DNA of 64,000 nt from Nitrincola iocasae (GCF_008727795.1 NZ_CP044222.1:2604001-2668000), one strand, 5' to 3'. Counted from the first letter of the stretch, positions 17,560 through 27,716 are shown. The notes: generated from the letters alone by a model not told the origin. Made by a program: numbers and translations.

Positions 17560-18071
17560 CGCCAACGCCCACCGCGCCCGCTATGCTGACCCGCTACGCT
17601 GATCAATGAACGGCGTGAATGCGCATGGCACAGCGCAATAGCAAGTGCGTCAGCCGCGTCAGCTTGAGGTAAACCAGGTAATTTAAGGATATGCGCCACC
17701 ATGTGTTGCACCTGACTCTTATCAGCCGCACCCGAGCCAACCACAGACTGTTTCACTTTTCGTGCCGAGTACTCATAGACGGGGACAGATTGATTTGCCG
17801 CAGCAACAATCGCTACGCCTCTGGCCTGGCCCAGTTTCAGTGCCGAGTCGGCATTGCGCGCCATAAACACCTGCTCTATGGCAAACTCCTGTGGCAGATA
17901 ACGTTCAATAATCTCATGCACACCGGCGTACACCTGCTGCAGCTTATCAGCCAACTCACCCTCACGAATACGGATGCAACCACTGGCAATGTATTCGTTA
18001 TGCCCTTTTAGTGAATTGATCACACCATAGCCGGTAATGCGCGATCCAGGGTCTATCCCGAGAATGATCAT
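17556..18071 (-). CDS. ruvC: Crossover junction endodeoxyribonuclease RuvC
   Basis: Nuclease that resolves Holliday junctions after RuvAB branch migration. The RNase H-like fold begins MIILGIDPGSRITGYGV with the first catalytic Asp. The second acid is in FAIEQVF, and the C-terminal acidic pair is in ADAADALAIALCH. Length from the ATG at 18071 is 171 residues, as in other RuvC proteins. The longer frame, starting at 18089 or 18101, would add residues not seen in the family. It lies 33 bases downstream of yebC. Confidence 0.97.
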   Translation of the reverse strand: MIILGIDPGSRITGYGVINSLKGHNEYIASGCIRIREGELADKLQQVYAGVHEIIERYLPQEFAIEQVFMARNADSALKLGQARGVAIVAAANQSVPVYEYSARKVKQSVVGSGAADKSQVQHMVAHILKLPGLPQADAADALAIALCHAHSRRSLISVAGQHSGRGGRWR

Positions 18072-18104
18072 ATCAACAGGACCAACCATCACTAGAGGCA
18101 AGGA

Positions 18105-18842
18105 TCAAAGCATCGCCTCTTCCGGAATGTCAGCATTGTGGTATACGTTCTGAGTGTCATCCAGATCTTCCAGCACGTCCAGGAGCTTCAATGCCTTTTG
18201 ACCAGACTCAACATCTAACGCTACCGTTGTGGAGGGAATCATACCCACCTCTGCATGAACCGGTTCAAGCCCTGATTGCAGCAGCGACTGCTTCACCTCC
18301 ATAAACTCAGTGACGCTGGTAAATACATCAATCGAGCCATCGTCATGGGACACCACATCGTCTGCACCAGCTTCAAGTGCTGCTTCGATAATCTGATCCT
18401 CATCAACACCATTATCAAAGGTAATCTGGCCTTTTTTATCAAACAGGTAGGAGACGGAGCCATTAGTGCCCAGGTTGCCGCCATGCTTACTGAAAGCAGC
18501 ACGTACCTGCGATACAGTCCGGTTAACATTATCGGTCATGCACTCAACCAGTATCGCTACGCCATTGGGGCCATAGCCCTCATAAGTCAGCTCGTCGTAA
18601 TTATCACCGTCTCCCCCACCCGCGCCTCGCTGTATGGCTTTTTCAATGGTGTCTTTTTTCATATTGGCGCCAAGCGCCTTATCAACAGCCGCCCGCAAAC
18701 GTGGATTATCGTCCGGCACGCCGCCGCCCTCTTTGGCGGCTACCGTCAATTCACGAATCAACTTAGTAAAGATTTTACCGCGCTTGGCATCCTGAGACGC
18801 TTTGCGGTGCTTGATATTGGCCCACTTGGAATGACCTGCCAT
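18105..18842 (-). CDS. yebC: YebC/PmpR family protein
   Basis: Conserved 245-residue protein of the YebC/TACO1 family. The N-terminus MAGHSKWANIKHRKASQDAK is diagnostic. Members have been described as DNA-binding regulators (PmpR in Pseudomonas aeruginosa) and, more recently, as ribosome-associated factors that help translation of difficult sequences. Which applies here is not decidable from sequence. It is the first gene before ruvC and downstream of aspS, as I recall for Pseudomonas. Confidence 0.96.
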   Translation of the reverse strand: MAGHSKWANIKHRKASQDAKRGKIFTKLIRELTVAAKEGGGVPDDNPRLRAAVDKALGANMKKDTIEKAIQRGAGGGDGDNYDELTYEGYGPNGVAILVECMTDNVNRTVSQVRAAFSKHGGNLGTNGSVSYLFDKKGQITFDNGVDEDQIIEAALEAGADDVVSHDDGSIDVFTSVTEFMEVKQSLLQSGLEPVHAEVGMIPSTTVALDVESGQKALKLLDVLEDLDDTQNVYHNADIPEEAML

Positions 18843-18867
18843 AACCTCTTACCTCATTAACAAAGAA

Positions 18868-18883
18868 GGGGCCGCTAAGCCCC
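18868..18883 (-). terminator. GC-rich hairpin downstream of aspS
   Basis: GGGGC and GCCCC form a short stem around CGCTAA between aspS and yebC. On the minus strand it is followed by CTTCTTTG, a weak pyrimidine stretch, so it may attenuate rather than end aspS transcription. Confidence 0.35.
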
Positions 18884-18990
18884 GTTCGTTCTTCGTAGTT
18901 TTCACTTCACCGTCTGTCTTCCTGGAGCGATATATCCTTTAAGGACTTATACGACAACCCAGGTGCCAAACAGTGATATTCACCTTGTCA

Positions 18991-20754
18991 TCAGGGCGTC
19001 TTGCGCAACTTGATATTCAGTTCGCGTAACTGTGCGGCACTGACTTCACCCGGCGCATCGGTCAACAGACAGGCAGCGCTCTGTGTTTTCGGGAAGGCAA
19101 TCACCTCACGAATAGAGGCAGACCCAGTCATCAACATCACCAGACGATCCAGACCAAAGGCCAAACCACCGTGTGGCGGCGCGCCGTATCGCAGGGCGTT
19201 GAGCAGGAAGCCAAATTTTTCTTCAGCTTCTTCATCGCTAATGCCGAGTACTTTAAATACCGCCCGCTGCATGACCTGATCATGAATACGCACCGAACCA
19301 CCACCCAATTCAGTACCATTCAGTACCATATCGTAAGCACGGGACAGCTTACCCTCAGGAGCCTCAATCAGCTCATCCGGGCTGCAGCTGGGTGCCGTAA
19401 ATGGATGATGCAAGGCGGTCAGGCCACCATTATTGTCTTCTTCAAACATCGGGAAGTCGACCACCCATAGTGGTGCCCATTCCTGCGTGAGCAGGTTCAG
19501 ATCTTCACCCACTTTAATACGCAACGCGCCCAAGGCTTCATTAACTACCTTGGCCTTATCCGCACCAAAGAACACCAGATCGCCGTTCTGGGCTCCAACA
19601 CGCTGCATGATCTGCAGTGCTACATCTTCACCCAGGAACTTCACAATCGGTGATTGTAGCCCTTCAGCACCGTTTTCCAATGCATTAACCTTGATCCAGG
19701 CCAGGCCTTTAGCACCGTAGATGGATACAAATTTAGTGTAGTCATCAATCAGTTTACGCGTCAGTTCGGCTCCACCCGGCACTTTCAGGGCGGCTACACG
19801 TCCTTTAGGGTCAGTGGCTGGTGCGGCAAACACTTTGAAGTCAACACCCGCCACCAGATCAGCCACATCGACCAATTCCATCGGATTACGCAGATCCGGC
19901 TTATCGGAACCATAGCGCTGCATCGCCTCTGAGTAAGGCATGCGCGGGAAGTCTCCCAGATCCACATTCAGCTGTTCCAGGAACAGGCCACGGATCATCT
20001 GCTCAGTAATCCCCATGATACCTTCTTCGTCCATAAAGGAGGTTTCTATATCGATCTGAGTGAATTCCGGTTGACGATCAGCACGCAGATCTTCATCACG
20101 AAAGCACTTGGCAATCTGATAGTAACGGTCAAACCCTGACACCATCAGCAGTTGCTTGAACAACTGCGGTGACTGTGGCAGCGCGAAAAAATGCCCTTCG
20201 TGGGTACGGCTAGGTACCAGATAGTCACGCGCACCTTCGGGTGTAGCACGCGTCAGAATTGGCGTTTCAATATCCAGAAAACCATTTTCTTCCAGATAGT
20301 TACGGATATAGTGGGTAATTTTTGAACGGAAACGCAGTTTACGTTGAATCTCCGGACGGCGCAGATCAATAAAGCGATTGCGCAGACGCACATCTTCGCC
20401 CACCTGCTGATGATCATCCAACTGGAAAGGTGGCGTATCTGACTTGTTCAAAATCACTAATTCTTTGCCCAGTACTTCAATCGCACCGGTTGGCATCTCC
20501 GAATTTTCGGTACCTTCAGGGCGGGCACGAACCAGTCCTTTCAACTCAATCACATATTCATTACGAACACTGTCAGCCAGGGCAAAGCTGGCTTCACGAT
20601 CCGGGTCAAACACCACCTGGGTGATGCCTTCACGATCTCTGACATCCAGAAAGATAACGCCACCATGATCCCGACGACGGTGAACCCATCCTGAAAGTGT
20701 AATGTCCTGGCCGATATGTTCTTTACGAAGATCGCCGCAATAATGGCTGCGCAT
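18991..20754 (-). CDS. aspS: Aspartyl-tRNA synthetase
   Basis: Class IIb aminoacyl-tRNA synthetase of the bacterial type, 587 residues. The N-terminal OB fold (LSGWVHRRRDHGGVIFLDVRD) binds the anticodon. Motif 2 appears as FRDEDLRADRQPEFTQ, the GAD insertion domain lies near residues 280-420, and motif 3 is GLAFGLDRLVMLM near residue 530. Whether it is discriminating or also charges tRNA-Asn cannot be judged, because no gatCAB is in the window. It is preceded by a 128-base intergenic region that probably holds its promoter. Confidence 0.98.
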   Translation of the reverse strand: MRSHYCGDLRKEHIGQDITLSGWVHRRRDHGGVIFLDVRDREGITQVVFDPDREASFALADSVRNEYVIELKGLVRARPEGTENSEMPTGAIEVLGKELVILNKSDTPPFQLDDHQQVGEDVRLRNRFIDLRRPEIQRKLRFRSKITHYIRNYLEENGFLDIETPILTRATPEGARDYLVPSRTHEGHFFALPQSPQLFKQLLMVSGFDRYYQIAKCFRDEDLRADRQPEFTQIDIETSFMDEEGIMGITEQMIRGLFLEQLNVDLGDFPRMPYSEAMQRYGSDKPDLRNPMELVDVADLVAGVDFKVFAAPATDPKGRVAALKVPGGAELTRKLIDDYTKFVSIYGAKGLAWIKVNALENGAEGLQSPIVKFLGEDVALQIMQRVGAQNGDLVFFGADKAKVVNEALGALRIKVGEDLNLLTQEWAPLWVVDFPMFEEDNNGGLTALHHPFTAPSCSPDELIEAPEGKLSRAYDMVLNGTELGGGSVRIHDQVMQRAVFKVLGISDEEAEEKFGFLLNALRYGAPPHGGLAFGLDRLVMLMTGSASIREVIAFPKTQSAACLLTDAPGEVSAAQLRELNIKLRKTP

Positions 20755-20882
20755 GATTGATTGTTCCTGTATCTGTCACTGTAAAAGCAAAATAGGCGCA
20801 GAATTATACCCTATATTGAGGGCGCTGACAGCGGTGTAAGGCCAATATGTTCGTTTAGGATTTCAGATAGCCGCAAGACCGA

Positions 20883-22799
20883 TTACCAGCCACCCCCACC
20901 GCCGCCACCACGACCACCACCAGACGAACCGCTACTGCTACCTGAACTAAAACTACTCGAACTCGAGCCTCGCGAACCAGTGCTTTTAATTACAGTGGCT
21001 TGATTAATTGAGCTAGCTAAAGCAGATGCCAGTGCTGCATCTGGAAGAGACAAGCTACGGCTGGAAAGCCCTGTATATTTATACGGCTGCCCTTGCCTTT
21101 TCATGTTAGCAAATATCATAGTGAAGCGATCCGTCCAAGGCTGCTCTAAATCCAAAGCCATGGCATAAGGAAACAAGCGTTCGAATAGCTCTGGTGTTTT
21201 TTCAGGAGGATGTTTGAGCTGCCACTCATCTTGCTCTGCCACGGTAAGATAAAGTTTAAACCCTTCCATTTTATCCAAAAAATCTCGACCAGCGAGTGTT
21301 GGTGCTTTTATCAACTTACTAAACACATGATGTATTATTAAAAGCAGCAGCAGTGCAACCACATTTATCAGCGAAGTACTCATAATCAAAGCAAAAATCA
21401 AAAACACCACAAAGAAAAATAGAGTTAACATAAAAATCAAAAGGGCAACAAAATCCTTTATAGAATGGAAATCTATTTTAACTTCAAATGGGCGAAAATT
21501 CTTCACAAACCAATCCAGAGCAAACGTAAACAATGTCATCCATAAGGATAAAAACAGAACCAAAATACCTATTTCTATAAACGGTTTGGACGCCACAAAA
21601 GATATTAACGTAAACAATGTAATCAATATGCCTGGTAGCAAAAATTGTCTGTTATTACGAAAATACTCTTTATCACAATGCTGCCTTAACGCCTGTCGAT
21701 TGGCCTCTATAGCAGCCTGAATTTGCTCTTGGTTTTCCTGATCAAAATCCACAGTCGTTGATAGCAAATCTTCGAAAAGACTTTCCAATAAAGCCTTTTC
21801 AGCAGGACATAGATCATCACTAACAGCTTTGTCTGTTCGCTTTGCGGCGTAATTGGATTCTTTTTGCACCAAGATGAGGTATCCCTTGGTGGCTAAACTA
21901 ACCAGCGCCGTGCTAAAGGTTTTAGTATCAATACCTTGGTTCATAATGTAACGAATGGCACCCGGAGAGTAACCAGCCGGAGGGTCGTACTGCGGGATAA
22001 TAACACCCGGTTTTGGATCTCGGCCATGAGCCAGCCAAATAAACAGATAAAATATTACTAACGTAAAGAGCCCCATAAGAAGGACCACGGTATCTTGATT
22101 ATCGCTTATATACCAACCAAACCGCTGCAAAGGAGTTGGATGCTTAACAACGCCTTTCGGCCAGGTCACAACAATACTAAGCCCTTCGCCTTTAGCCAAT
22201 CGCTGAGTGGTTTCAAAATAAATTCCTGTTGTATTTATTTCGCTTTGAAAGAGTTGATCTTTAGAACCGAGAGGCCCGGTGTAGGCTTCAGCGCTAAAAT
22301 CATCGGACACAGCACCTTCAGGCAAGTGTACCTTGGCACTAACGCGGTCAATCGGCAACTCCCACTTATTACCATTGACATTCCAATAGAGCTCATCATA
22401 GTCATCAAAGAAGCCGAGGTGTCGTTCAATCACATAGGATATAGTATAGGTATACTCACCGGGTTTCAGCAGACGATTTCTATTGCCTATGTATAAATCG
22501 AGATATCGTCCTCTTGCTTCAACACGAATAGGCTCCTGCTCACCATCACGGGCTACACTTATAATAGCTATAGGGGTTTCAATGTAGCTTCCAAAAGCAC
22601 CCCTATAACGGGTCGGAATAGTGCGGTAGATGCCGCGCTTAATCGACATTCCTTCAGAGCGCACTTTGATCGTTTCAATGACCTTCATGCTGCCATCTTC
22701 ACGAACAGTCATATCGCTGTGAAAATCGAGAATGCGCTCGTCAGCTCCAGCAGATACCGCTATCAAAGAAAAAAACAGCATTAGTATTAAACGTTTCAT
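20883..22799 (-). CDS. DUF2207 membrane protein with Gly-rich tail
   Basis: Envelope protein of 638 residues. A signal peptide (about residues 1-18) precedes an extracytoplasmic DUF2207 beta-rich domain that contains RGIYRTIPTRYRG near residue 57 and the LYWNVNGNKWELPI motif. A transmembrane segment lies near 237-257, and two to four more between 390 and 485. The C-terminus is a Ser/Gly-rich stretch that ends in seven Gly and Trp. The family is widespread but has no established function. The base composition is more AT-rich than the neighbouring genes, mainly in the membrane part. It lies 27 bases downstream of the DUF4139 gene. Confidence 0.85.
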   Translation of the reverse strand: MKRLILMLFFSLIAVSAGADERILDFHSDMTVREDGSMKVIETIKVRSEGMSIKRGIYRTIPTRYRGAFGSYIETPIAIISVARDGEQEPIRVEARGRYLDLYIGNRNRLLKPGEYTYTISYVIERHLGFFDDYDELYWNVNGNKWELPIDRVSAKVHLPEGAVSDDFSAEAYTGPLGSKDQLFQSEINTTGIYFETTQRLAKGEGLSIVVTWPKGVVKHPTPLQRFGWYISDNQDTVVLLMGLFTLVIFYLFIWLAHGRDPKPGVIIPQYDPPAGYSPGAIRYIMNQGIDTKTFSTALVSLATKGYLILVQKESNYAAKRTDKAVSDDLCPAEKALLESLFEDLLSTTVDFDQENQEQIQAAIEANRQALRQHCDKEYFRNNRQFLLPGILITLFTLISFVASKPFIEIGILVLFLSLWMTLFTFALDWFVKNFRPFEVKIDFHSIKDFVALLIFMLTLFFFVVFLIFALIMSTSLINVVALLLLLIIHHVFSKLIKAPTLAGRDFLDKMEGFKLYLTVAEQDEWQLKHPPEKTPELFERLFPYAMALDLEQPWTDRFTMIFANMKRQGQPYKYTGLSSRSLSLPDAALASALASSINQATVIKSTGSRGSSSSSFSSGSSSGSSGGGRGGGGGGGW

Positions 22800-22825
22800 A
22801 GAATCCCTTCACAAAATCATGTTAC

Positions 22826-24865
22826 TTACAGTTGTGCAATAAAGGTTTCAAAGGCCTCTCTTGCCAGATGCACCTCTGCCTCAGCCTGTTTTACCGAAGC
22901 ATTTAAGCTATGCAGTTCATCCTCCTGCTCGCTGAGCTGATTCACTAACCGCTGGTAAAGCGCAGATCCAGGCTCCAGCACTTCAAGATTCGCCCGAATG
23001 CGTGCCTGCTCTTGATAAATACTCTCTATAGCTCCTTTTCGATCTTGCAGGCTACGCTCAGCACGAGACCAAGCTTGACGCAGGCTCGCCGCCCGTTCAA
23101 CCTGAGACTTTAACTCCACGGATAACTGTGCCTGACTTGACCAATAGAAAAGTTGAGTTTCTGATAAGGCCGCTAATTGAAAATGCTCCCAATCAATCTT
23201 TACTTCCTTTACCAGAACAGGCTGTTCTGAATGTGCTAACAGATCTACCGCTAGCCGATAATGTTCCTCTGTTTGTTCAAGCCGCTCTGCATCGGATTCC
23301 AGCTCCCAGCCTTGCTGACGTGGATGAACGATCACTAAATTTCGATCCTGAGCCGACTCATTGATGGCATGATAAACCGTTTCGCGCTGTCGAGTCTGTT
23401 GCAACATCAATACACCCTGCTCTATTTTACCCTGCGTCAGCTGCGTTTCCTGCTGGGTTGTTTGAGGTAGAACCTGAAGGTCTAAATCAACAGCATAACT
23501 GATGAGCCGCTTTGCCCCAGGTGGAATATGATCAATTCGCGCATCGCCCACATAGCTTTGCCCCATCATCACGGTCATAGGGCCCTCAGGTAGCGGCTTA
23601 TCTGATGTGTTCGCTAAATACGCCCCGCGCAAAGGATGACGAGGATGTACACTGGTGTCATAAATGGAAACCGGTGCGATCTCCACCGAGGCATTCAAAA
23701 TGGGCAACATCGCCGATTGCTGCCGAGACAAACTGACATTTTCAAGTCGATACTCAAAGTGCGAGCCAAGATCCTGTCCCTCGACCGAGGCCATCGAACC
23801 AGCTTTAGGGGCGGATTCCATACTGGGTGCCGGTGCTCGCATAGGGGCTGCGGCTACTGCGCGTAAAGGCACGAACTCTTCATCTAGAGCGGCACCACGA
23901 GCGAGGGCATAGGCTTGCGGCGCTATACCTTCAAAGGCCACTGACTCATACACCGGACGATCAATAAAACGAGACTGGTAAAGGTCTTCAATAAAGCTCA
24001 GGGGGCGACCACTGATTAAGGCCAAACTAATATTCTGCCAGTCCTGGTCACTGGCATTTTCCACCAAGGCCCAGGTTTGTAAGCTAGCCGCTTTACTGTC
24101 TGACTCATTGAGTAATAAACGATAGCTGGTTTTCCAGACGGGTGCTGCTGCCACATAGGTCACCGCCACGTCACGCTCTCCTTCACCCTCAAGATAAAGG
24201 TTGACGGCTTTGCGCTCATTGTGGCGATCTTGTGCCAAGGCGTTTAATGCACGATTCAGGTCAGCTTGCAGACGCGTATCGGTCAATTCGAAGCGGCGTA
24301 TTTGATCCAGGCTTAAGCTTTCCAAGCCGGTTTCGGTTACCAGATTAAGGTAGTCTAATTCTGCGAATTGATCAGCCACTCGCAAGGTGCGTCTATCGGC
24401 CCCAAGGATACGCCCTGTTAACAGACTGCCTTGCAGGGTTTCAACCTGAATGGCTTGACCGCGTAATTGAGTAAACACCTCCACCCAACCAGGGTTGCCA
24501 GATAGATCAACACGCAAACTGGATAACGTACGATCCAACGCTGACTGACCCGGATAACTCACACCCAGGATTCGACCATTTCCCTGGTCCCAGAAAACCA
24601 GGGATTTCAACAGATCATTCATTTCAGTTGAACTGGCCTGAAGTTGCACTTGAACCGGCCCATCGACCTTGCCACCTTGTTGGAACAATCCCACACCCGA
24701 GGTGGAAAGCACAACGCGTTCAATGGGTAACACAGCCTCAGGAAAGGTTTGAGAAGCCCAAGCGCTTTGGCTTAGGCTGGCAACAACCCAGAAACTGGCA
24801 CTCATTATCGACACGGCAGGCAAGCACCGCTTCAAGTAAGCAGGATATTGAGGGGGCAAAATCAT
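22826..24865 (-). CDS. DUF4139 domain-containing protein
   Basis: Secreted or periplasmic protein of about 679 residues with a hydrophobic signal segment near residues 15-37. A central DUF4139-type beta domain contains VAVTYVAAAPVWKTSYRLLL near residue 235. The C-terminal 120 residues are coiled-coil (SVELKSQVERAASLRQAWSR and so on). Relatives are called mucoidy inhibitor MuiA-like in some genomes, but no biochemical role is established. The ATG at 24865 is preceded by GGGAG; the ORF can extend two codons to a GTG. The gene probably shares an operon with the DUF2207 gene. Confidence 0.8.
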   Translation of the reverse strand: MILPPQYPAYLKRCLPAVSIMSASFWVVASLSQSAWASQTFPEAVLPIERVVLSTSGVGLFQQGGKVDGPVQVQLQASSTEMNDLLKSLVFWDQGNGRILGVSYPGQSALDRTLSSLRVDLSGNPGWVEVFTQLRGQAIQVETLQGSLLTGRILGADRRTLRVADQFAELDYLNLVTETGLESLSLDQIRRFELTDTRLQADLNRALNALAQDRHNERKAVNLYLEGEGERDVAVTYVAAAPVWKTSYRLLLNESDSKAASLQTWALVENASDQDWQNISLALISGRPLSFIEDLYQSRFIDRPVYESVAFEGIAPQAYALARGAALDEEFVPLRAVAAAPMRAPAPSMESAPKAGSMASVEGQDLGSHFEYRLENVSLSRQQSAMLPILNASVEIAPVSIYDTSVHPRHPLRGAYLANTSDKPLPEGPMTVMMGQSYVGDARIDHIPPGAKRLISYAVDLDLQVLPQTTQQETQLTQGKIEQGVLMLQQTRQRETVYHAINESAQDRNLVIVHPRQQGWELESDAERLEQTEEHYRLAVDLLAHSEQPVLVKEVKIDWEHFQLAALSETQLFYWSSQAQLSVELKSQVERAASLRQAWSRAERSLQDRKGAIESIYQEQARIRANLEVLEPGSALYQRLVNQLSEQEDELHSLNASVKQAEAEVHLAREAFETFIAQL

Positions 24866-24930
24866 GAACACTCTCCCTAATTCATGAGTTAAATTAATTA
24901 GCCTAGCTTAGCATTTGCTGGTCATATTCA

Positions 24931-25047
24931 TTATTTTCTATCTAATCCATCCATAGCACACAGGGTGCCATCACCTTCTAATAGGCGGTACATGGCTTGC
25001 ATCACGGCAGGAATATCCTTGAACATTCCGACATTATCTGAAAAATT
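24931..25047 (-). pseudogene. Possible gene remnant between muiA-like and HIT genes
   Basis: A stop-free minus-strand stretch of 38 codons ends at a TAA at 24931-24933 and begins right after an in-frame TAA. Its translation looks protein-like, with FKDIPAVMQAMYRLLEGDG and CAMDGLDRK, amphipathic and not low-complexity. It has an internal ATG but no clear ribosome site. It could be the decayed tail of a lost gene or a small peptide gene; chance is also possible. Confidence 0.25.
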
Positions 25048-25095
25048 TTAGGCTAAAGAGTTAGTTACGCCAAGATCAAAACAGCACACGAAATG

Positions 25096-25542
25096 CTAAT
25101 CTGATAATTTAAATGCCAGCTCGCCATCCAGCAGCACTTCAAGTTTCCGACTGATTTCCTCGGCCTGTTCGGCTGTGTAGGGTCGCGCCTCGGCCACACC
25201 CCAGACAGGTCCTGGCCAGGCGATATCATCCTCATAGCGCACAACATGATGCAGATGCAGCTGCGATACCATGTTACCCAATGCGGCAACATTCATCTTG
25301 CGTGCCATAAACAAGTCGGCCAGGGTTTCGCTCAACGCCGACGATTCTTCAATCAACTGCGCACGCTCCGAGGCTGACAAGTGATAGACTTCGGTAACAC
25401 CTGCGCGGCGCGGCACCAGAATAAACCAGGGATAGTTGGCATCATTCATGAGTAACAAGCGGCACAGGGGAAAGTCGCCCAGAACCCAGGTATCGGCCTG
25501 CAAGCGTGGATGGAGTTCAAATTCAAGTTCCAGTTCGTCCAT
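25096..25542 (-). CDS. HIT domain-containing protein
   Basis: Small nucleotide hydrolase or transferase of the histidine triad superfamily, 148 residues. The central motif QLHLHHVVR near residue 95 carries His-x-His-x-x; the third position is Val-Arg rather than the classic His, so it resembles the diadenosine-tetraphosphate-hydrolase-like bacterial HIT branch. The substrate is unknown. It starts at ATG 25542 with an AGGAG-like sequence upstream. The GNAT-like gene is divergent, with about 105 bases between them. Confidence 0.85.
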   Translation of the reverse strand: MDELELEFELHPRLQADTWVLGDFPLCRLLLMNDANYPWFILVPRRAGVTEVYHLSASERAQLIEESSALSETLADLFMARKMNVAALGNMVSQLHLHHVVRYEDDIAWPGPVWGVAEARPYTAEQAEEISRKLEVLLDGELAFKLSD

Positions 25543-25648
25543 TGGACTCTCCTTAGGATATTAAATACGGCCTTATGATATAAAAGGCCGGATCACAGCG
25601 TATAGAGTTCGTTAGATTCACTTTTTACACTAAACCAGACAGAACATC

Positions 25649-26782
25649 ATGTATCAAATACGCTTTTGCGACAGTATAGACAAGATACCCGCCAGCACCT
25701 GGGACGCGCTTTGCAACACCGACTACCCGTTTATCCGGCACGCTTTTCTTAAGGCACTGGAAGACTCAGGTTCGGTATCCGCGGCTACCGGCTGGCAGCC
25801 CATGCATATGCAGCTATGGCGCGGCGATGAGGTGGTCGGGGTCATGCCTCTATATATCAAAGACCACTCTTACGGTGAGTATGTGTTCGACTGGAGCTGG
25901 GCGGATGCCTGGGAGCGTAACGGACTGGATTATTATCCCAAACTGGTGACAGCTATTCCCTATACGCCCGCGCAAGGACCCAGGTACGGCAGCCAACTGC
26001 CAGACGCCGAAGTCTGTCAGGCTTTTTATGCCGGTATCCAACAATTAGGACAACAGATTACAGCCAGTAGCTGGCATGGTTTATTTGTCACCGATTCGCT
26101 GCACACAACCTTTGCAGCCCAAGGCTGCTCCGCGCGTATGGGGCTGCAATACCACTGGTTTAACCGCGGCTATCATAGCTTTGACGATTACCTGAGCCAT
26201 TTCAGCTCACGCAAACGTAAAAATGTACGTAAGGAACGCCAGAAAGTACAAGATCAAGGCATTGAGCATGACTGGGTCAGCGGCAAGGATCTGACCGATC
26301 AGGATATGCAACACTTCTGGATTTTTTACCAAATGACCCACCTCAAACGTGGGCGCCGAGGCTATCTGACACGAGCTTTTTTTGAGCAGTTACGCCAATC
26401 ACTCGCTGACAAGCTGGTGTTCTGTTTTGCCCGACAGGGTGATAATACGCTCGCTGGCGCGCTGTTTTTTCGTGATAGCACCACCCTGTATGGGCGTTAC
26501 TGGGGTTGTACCGAAGCCTTCGACAGTCTGCATTTTGAAACCTGCTATTATCAGGGTATCGACTATGCCATCGCGCAAGGGCTTGAGCGCTTTGATCCAG
26601 GCGCCCAAGGTGAACACAAAATCGCCCGTGGCTTTGAGCCGGTGCCTACCTGGTCAGTACACCATATAGAACACCCGGGATTGCGTACCGCCGTAGAGGA
26701 TTTTGTTATCAAGGAGGCCACGCAACTGCGACTCTATCAAGCGCAGTTGCGTGAAGGATTGCCCTTTCGTCAGGTTGACTAA
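25649..26782 (+). CDS. GNAT-like protein of the DUF482 / peptidogalycan family
   Basis: Protein of 377 residues of the family annotated as GNAT N-acetyltransferase, formerly DUF482. It shows two tandem acyltransferase-like lobes. Diagnostic segments are EYVFDWSWADAWERNGLDYY near residue 70, FSSRKRKNVRKERQKV near residue 190 and RFDPGAQGEHKIARGFEP near residue 325. These resemble FemAB-type peptidyltransferases and are widespread in proteobacteria without known function. The stop codon touches the fghA stop with no base between. Confidence 0.85.
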   Translation: MYQIRFCDSIDKIPASTWDALCNTDYPFIRHAFLKALEDSGSVSAATGWQPMHMQLWRGDEVVGVMPLYIKDHSYGEYVFDWSWADAWERNGLDYYPKLVTAIPYTPAQGPRYGSQLPDAEVCQAFYAGIQQLGQQITASSWHGLFVTDSLHTTFAAQGCSARMGLQYHWFNRGYHSFDDYLSHFSSRKRKNVRKERQKVQDQGIEHDWVSGKDLTDQDMQHFWIFYQMTHLKRGRRGYLTRAFFEQLRQSLADKLVFCFARQGDNTLAGALFFRDSTTLYGRYWGCTEAFDSLHFETCYYQGIDYAIAQGLERFDPGAQGEHKIARGFEPVPTWSVHHIEHPGLRTAVEDFVIKEATQLRLYQAQLREGLPFRQVD

Positions 26783-27646
26783 TCAGCGCAGCCCAAGATG
26801 TTTGGCATGAAAACGCAGATGCGATTCAATAAAGCTGGCGATAAAGTAATAGCTATGATCATAACCTGGCTGGTAGCGTATCTCAGCCGAAAAGTTCATC
26901 ACCTCACACGCCGTAATCAGCCGATCAGTTTTCAGTTGCTCATCTAAAAAGTTATCGGCTGTGCCCTGATCGACCAACAGCGGTAGCGGTGTTGCGCCAC
27001 TGCGGATAAGCTCGACACTATCATAAGCTTTCCAACTGGTCTCATCACTGCCCAAGTATCCACTAAAGGCTTTCTGGCCCCAGGGACATTCACAGGGATT
27101 CACTATTGGTGAAAAAGCGCTGGCGGATACAAACCGACCGGCATTACGCAGCGCCAGCATCAGTGCGCCGTGGCCACCCATGGAATGACCACTGATGGCA
27201 CGCAACTCAGTCAAGGGCATTGCACTTTCAAGCAGCTCGGGCAGTTCCGTCAGGATGTAATCATACATGCGGTAATGCGTTGCCCAAGGCACCTCGGTGG
27301 CATTGACATAAAACCCGGCACCCAGACCAAAATCATAGGCACCCGCTTCATCGTCAGGCACTCCTTCGCCCCGCGGACTGGTGTCGGGCATGATCAGCGC
27401 CATACCCAGCTCAGCGGCTACCCGCTGCGCACCCGCTTTGGTGGCAAAGTTCTGGTCGGTACAGGTCAATCCGGATAACCAGTAAAGTGCGGGGACCGGA
27501 TGCTGCTCTGCCTGAGGCGGCAGAAACACGCTAAACTGCATAGTACAATCCAGCACCGCAGAGCGGTGTTGATATTGATTCTGCTGCCCGCCGAAACAGA
27601 CCACACTACTGAGTAATTCCAGAGATTCATCAAGCCTATCAGTCAT
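26783..27646 (-). CDS. fghA: S-formylglutathione hydrolase
   Basis: Serine esterase that hydrolyses S-formylglutathione to formate and glutathione, the second step of glutathione-dependent formaldehyde detoxification. The nucleophile is Ser155 in SGHSMGGHGALM. The catalytic Asp lies in LVDQGTADNFL and the His in GYDHSYYF. The oxyanion region LSGLTCTDQNF is typical. Length from the ATG at 27646, which has AGGA seven bases upstream, is 287 residues, slightly longer than E. coli FrmB/YeiG. It follows frmA by 70 bases. Confidence 0.95.
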   Translation of the reverse strand: MTDRLDESLELLSSVVCFGGQQNQYQHRSAVLDCTMQFSVFLPPQAEQHPVPALYWLSGLTCTDQNFATKAGAQRVAAELGMALIMPDTSPRGEGVPDDEAGAYDFGLGAGFYVNATEVPWATHYRMYDYILTELPELLESAMPLTELRAISGHSMGGHGALMLALRNAGRFVSASAFSPIVNPCECPWGQKAFSGYLGSDETSWKAYDSVELIRSGATPLPLLVDQGTADNFLDEQLKTDRLITACEVMNFSAEIRYQPGYDHSYYFIASFIESHLRFHAKHLGLR

Positions 27647-27716
27647 ATTACATCCTGTGGTTGTTGGGTGAAGATAATCCAACCAGGGCAACCCCTGGCT
27701 GGAGACGGCATCGAGA

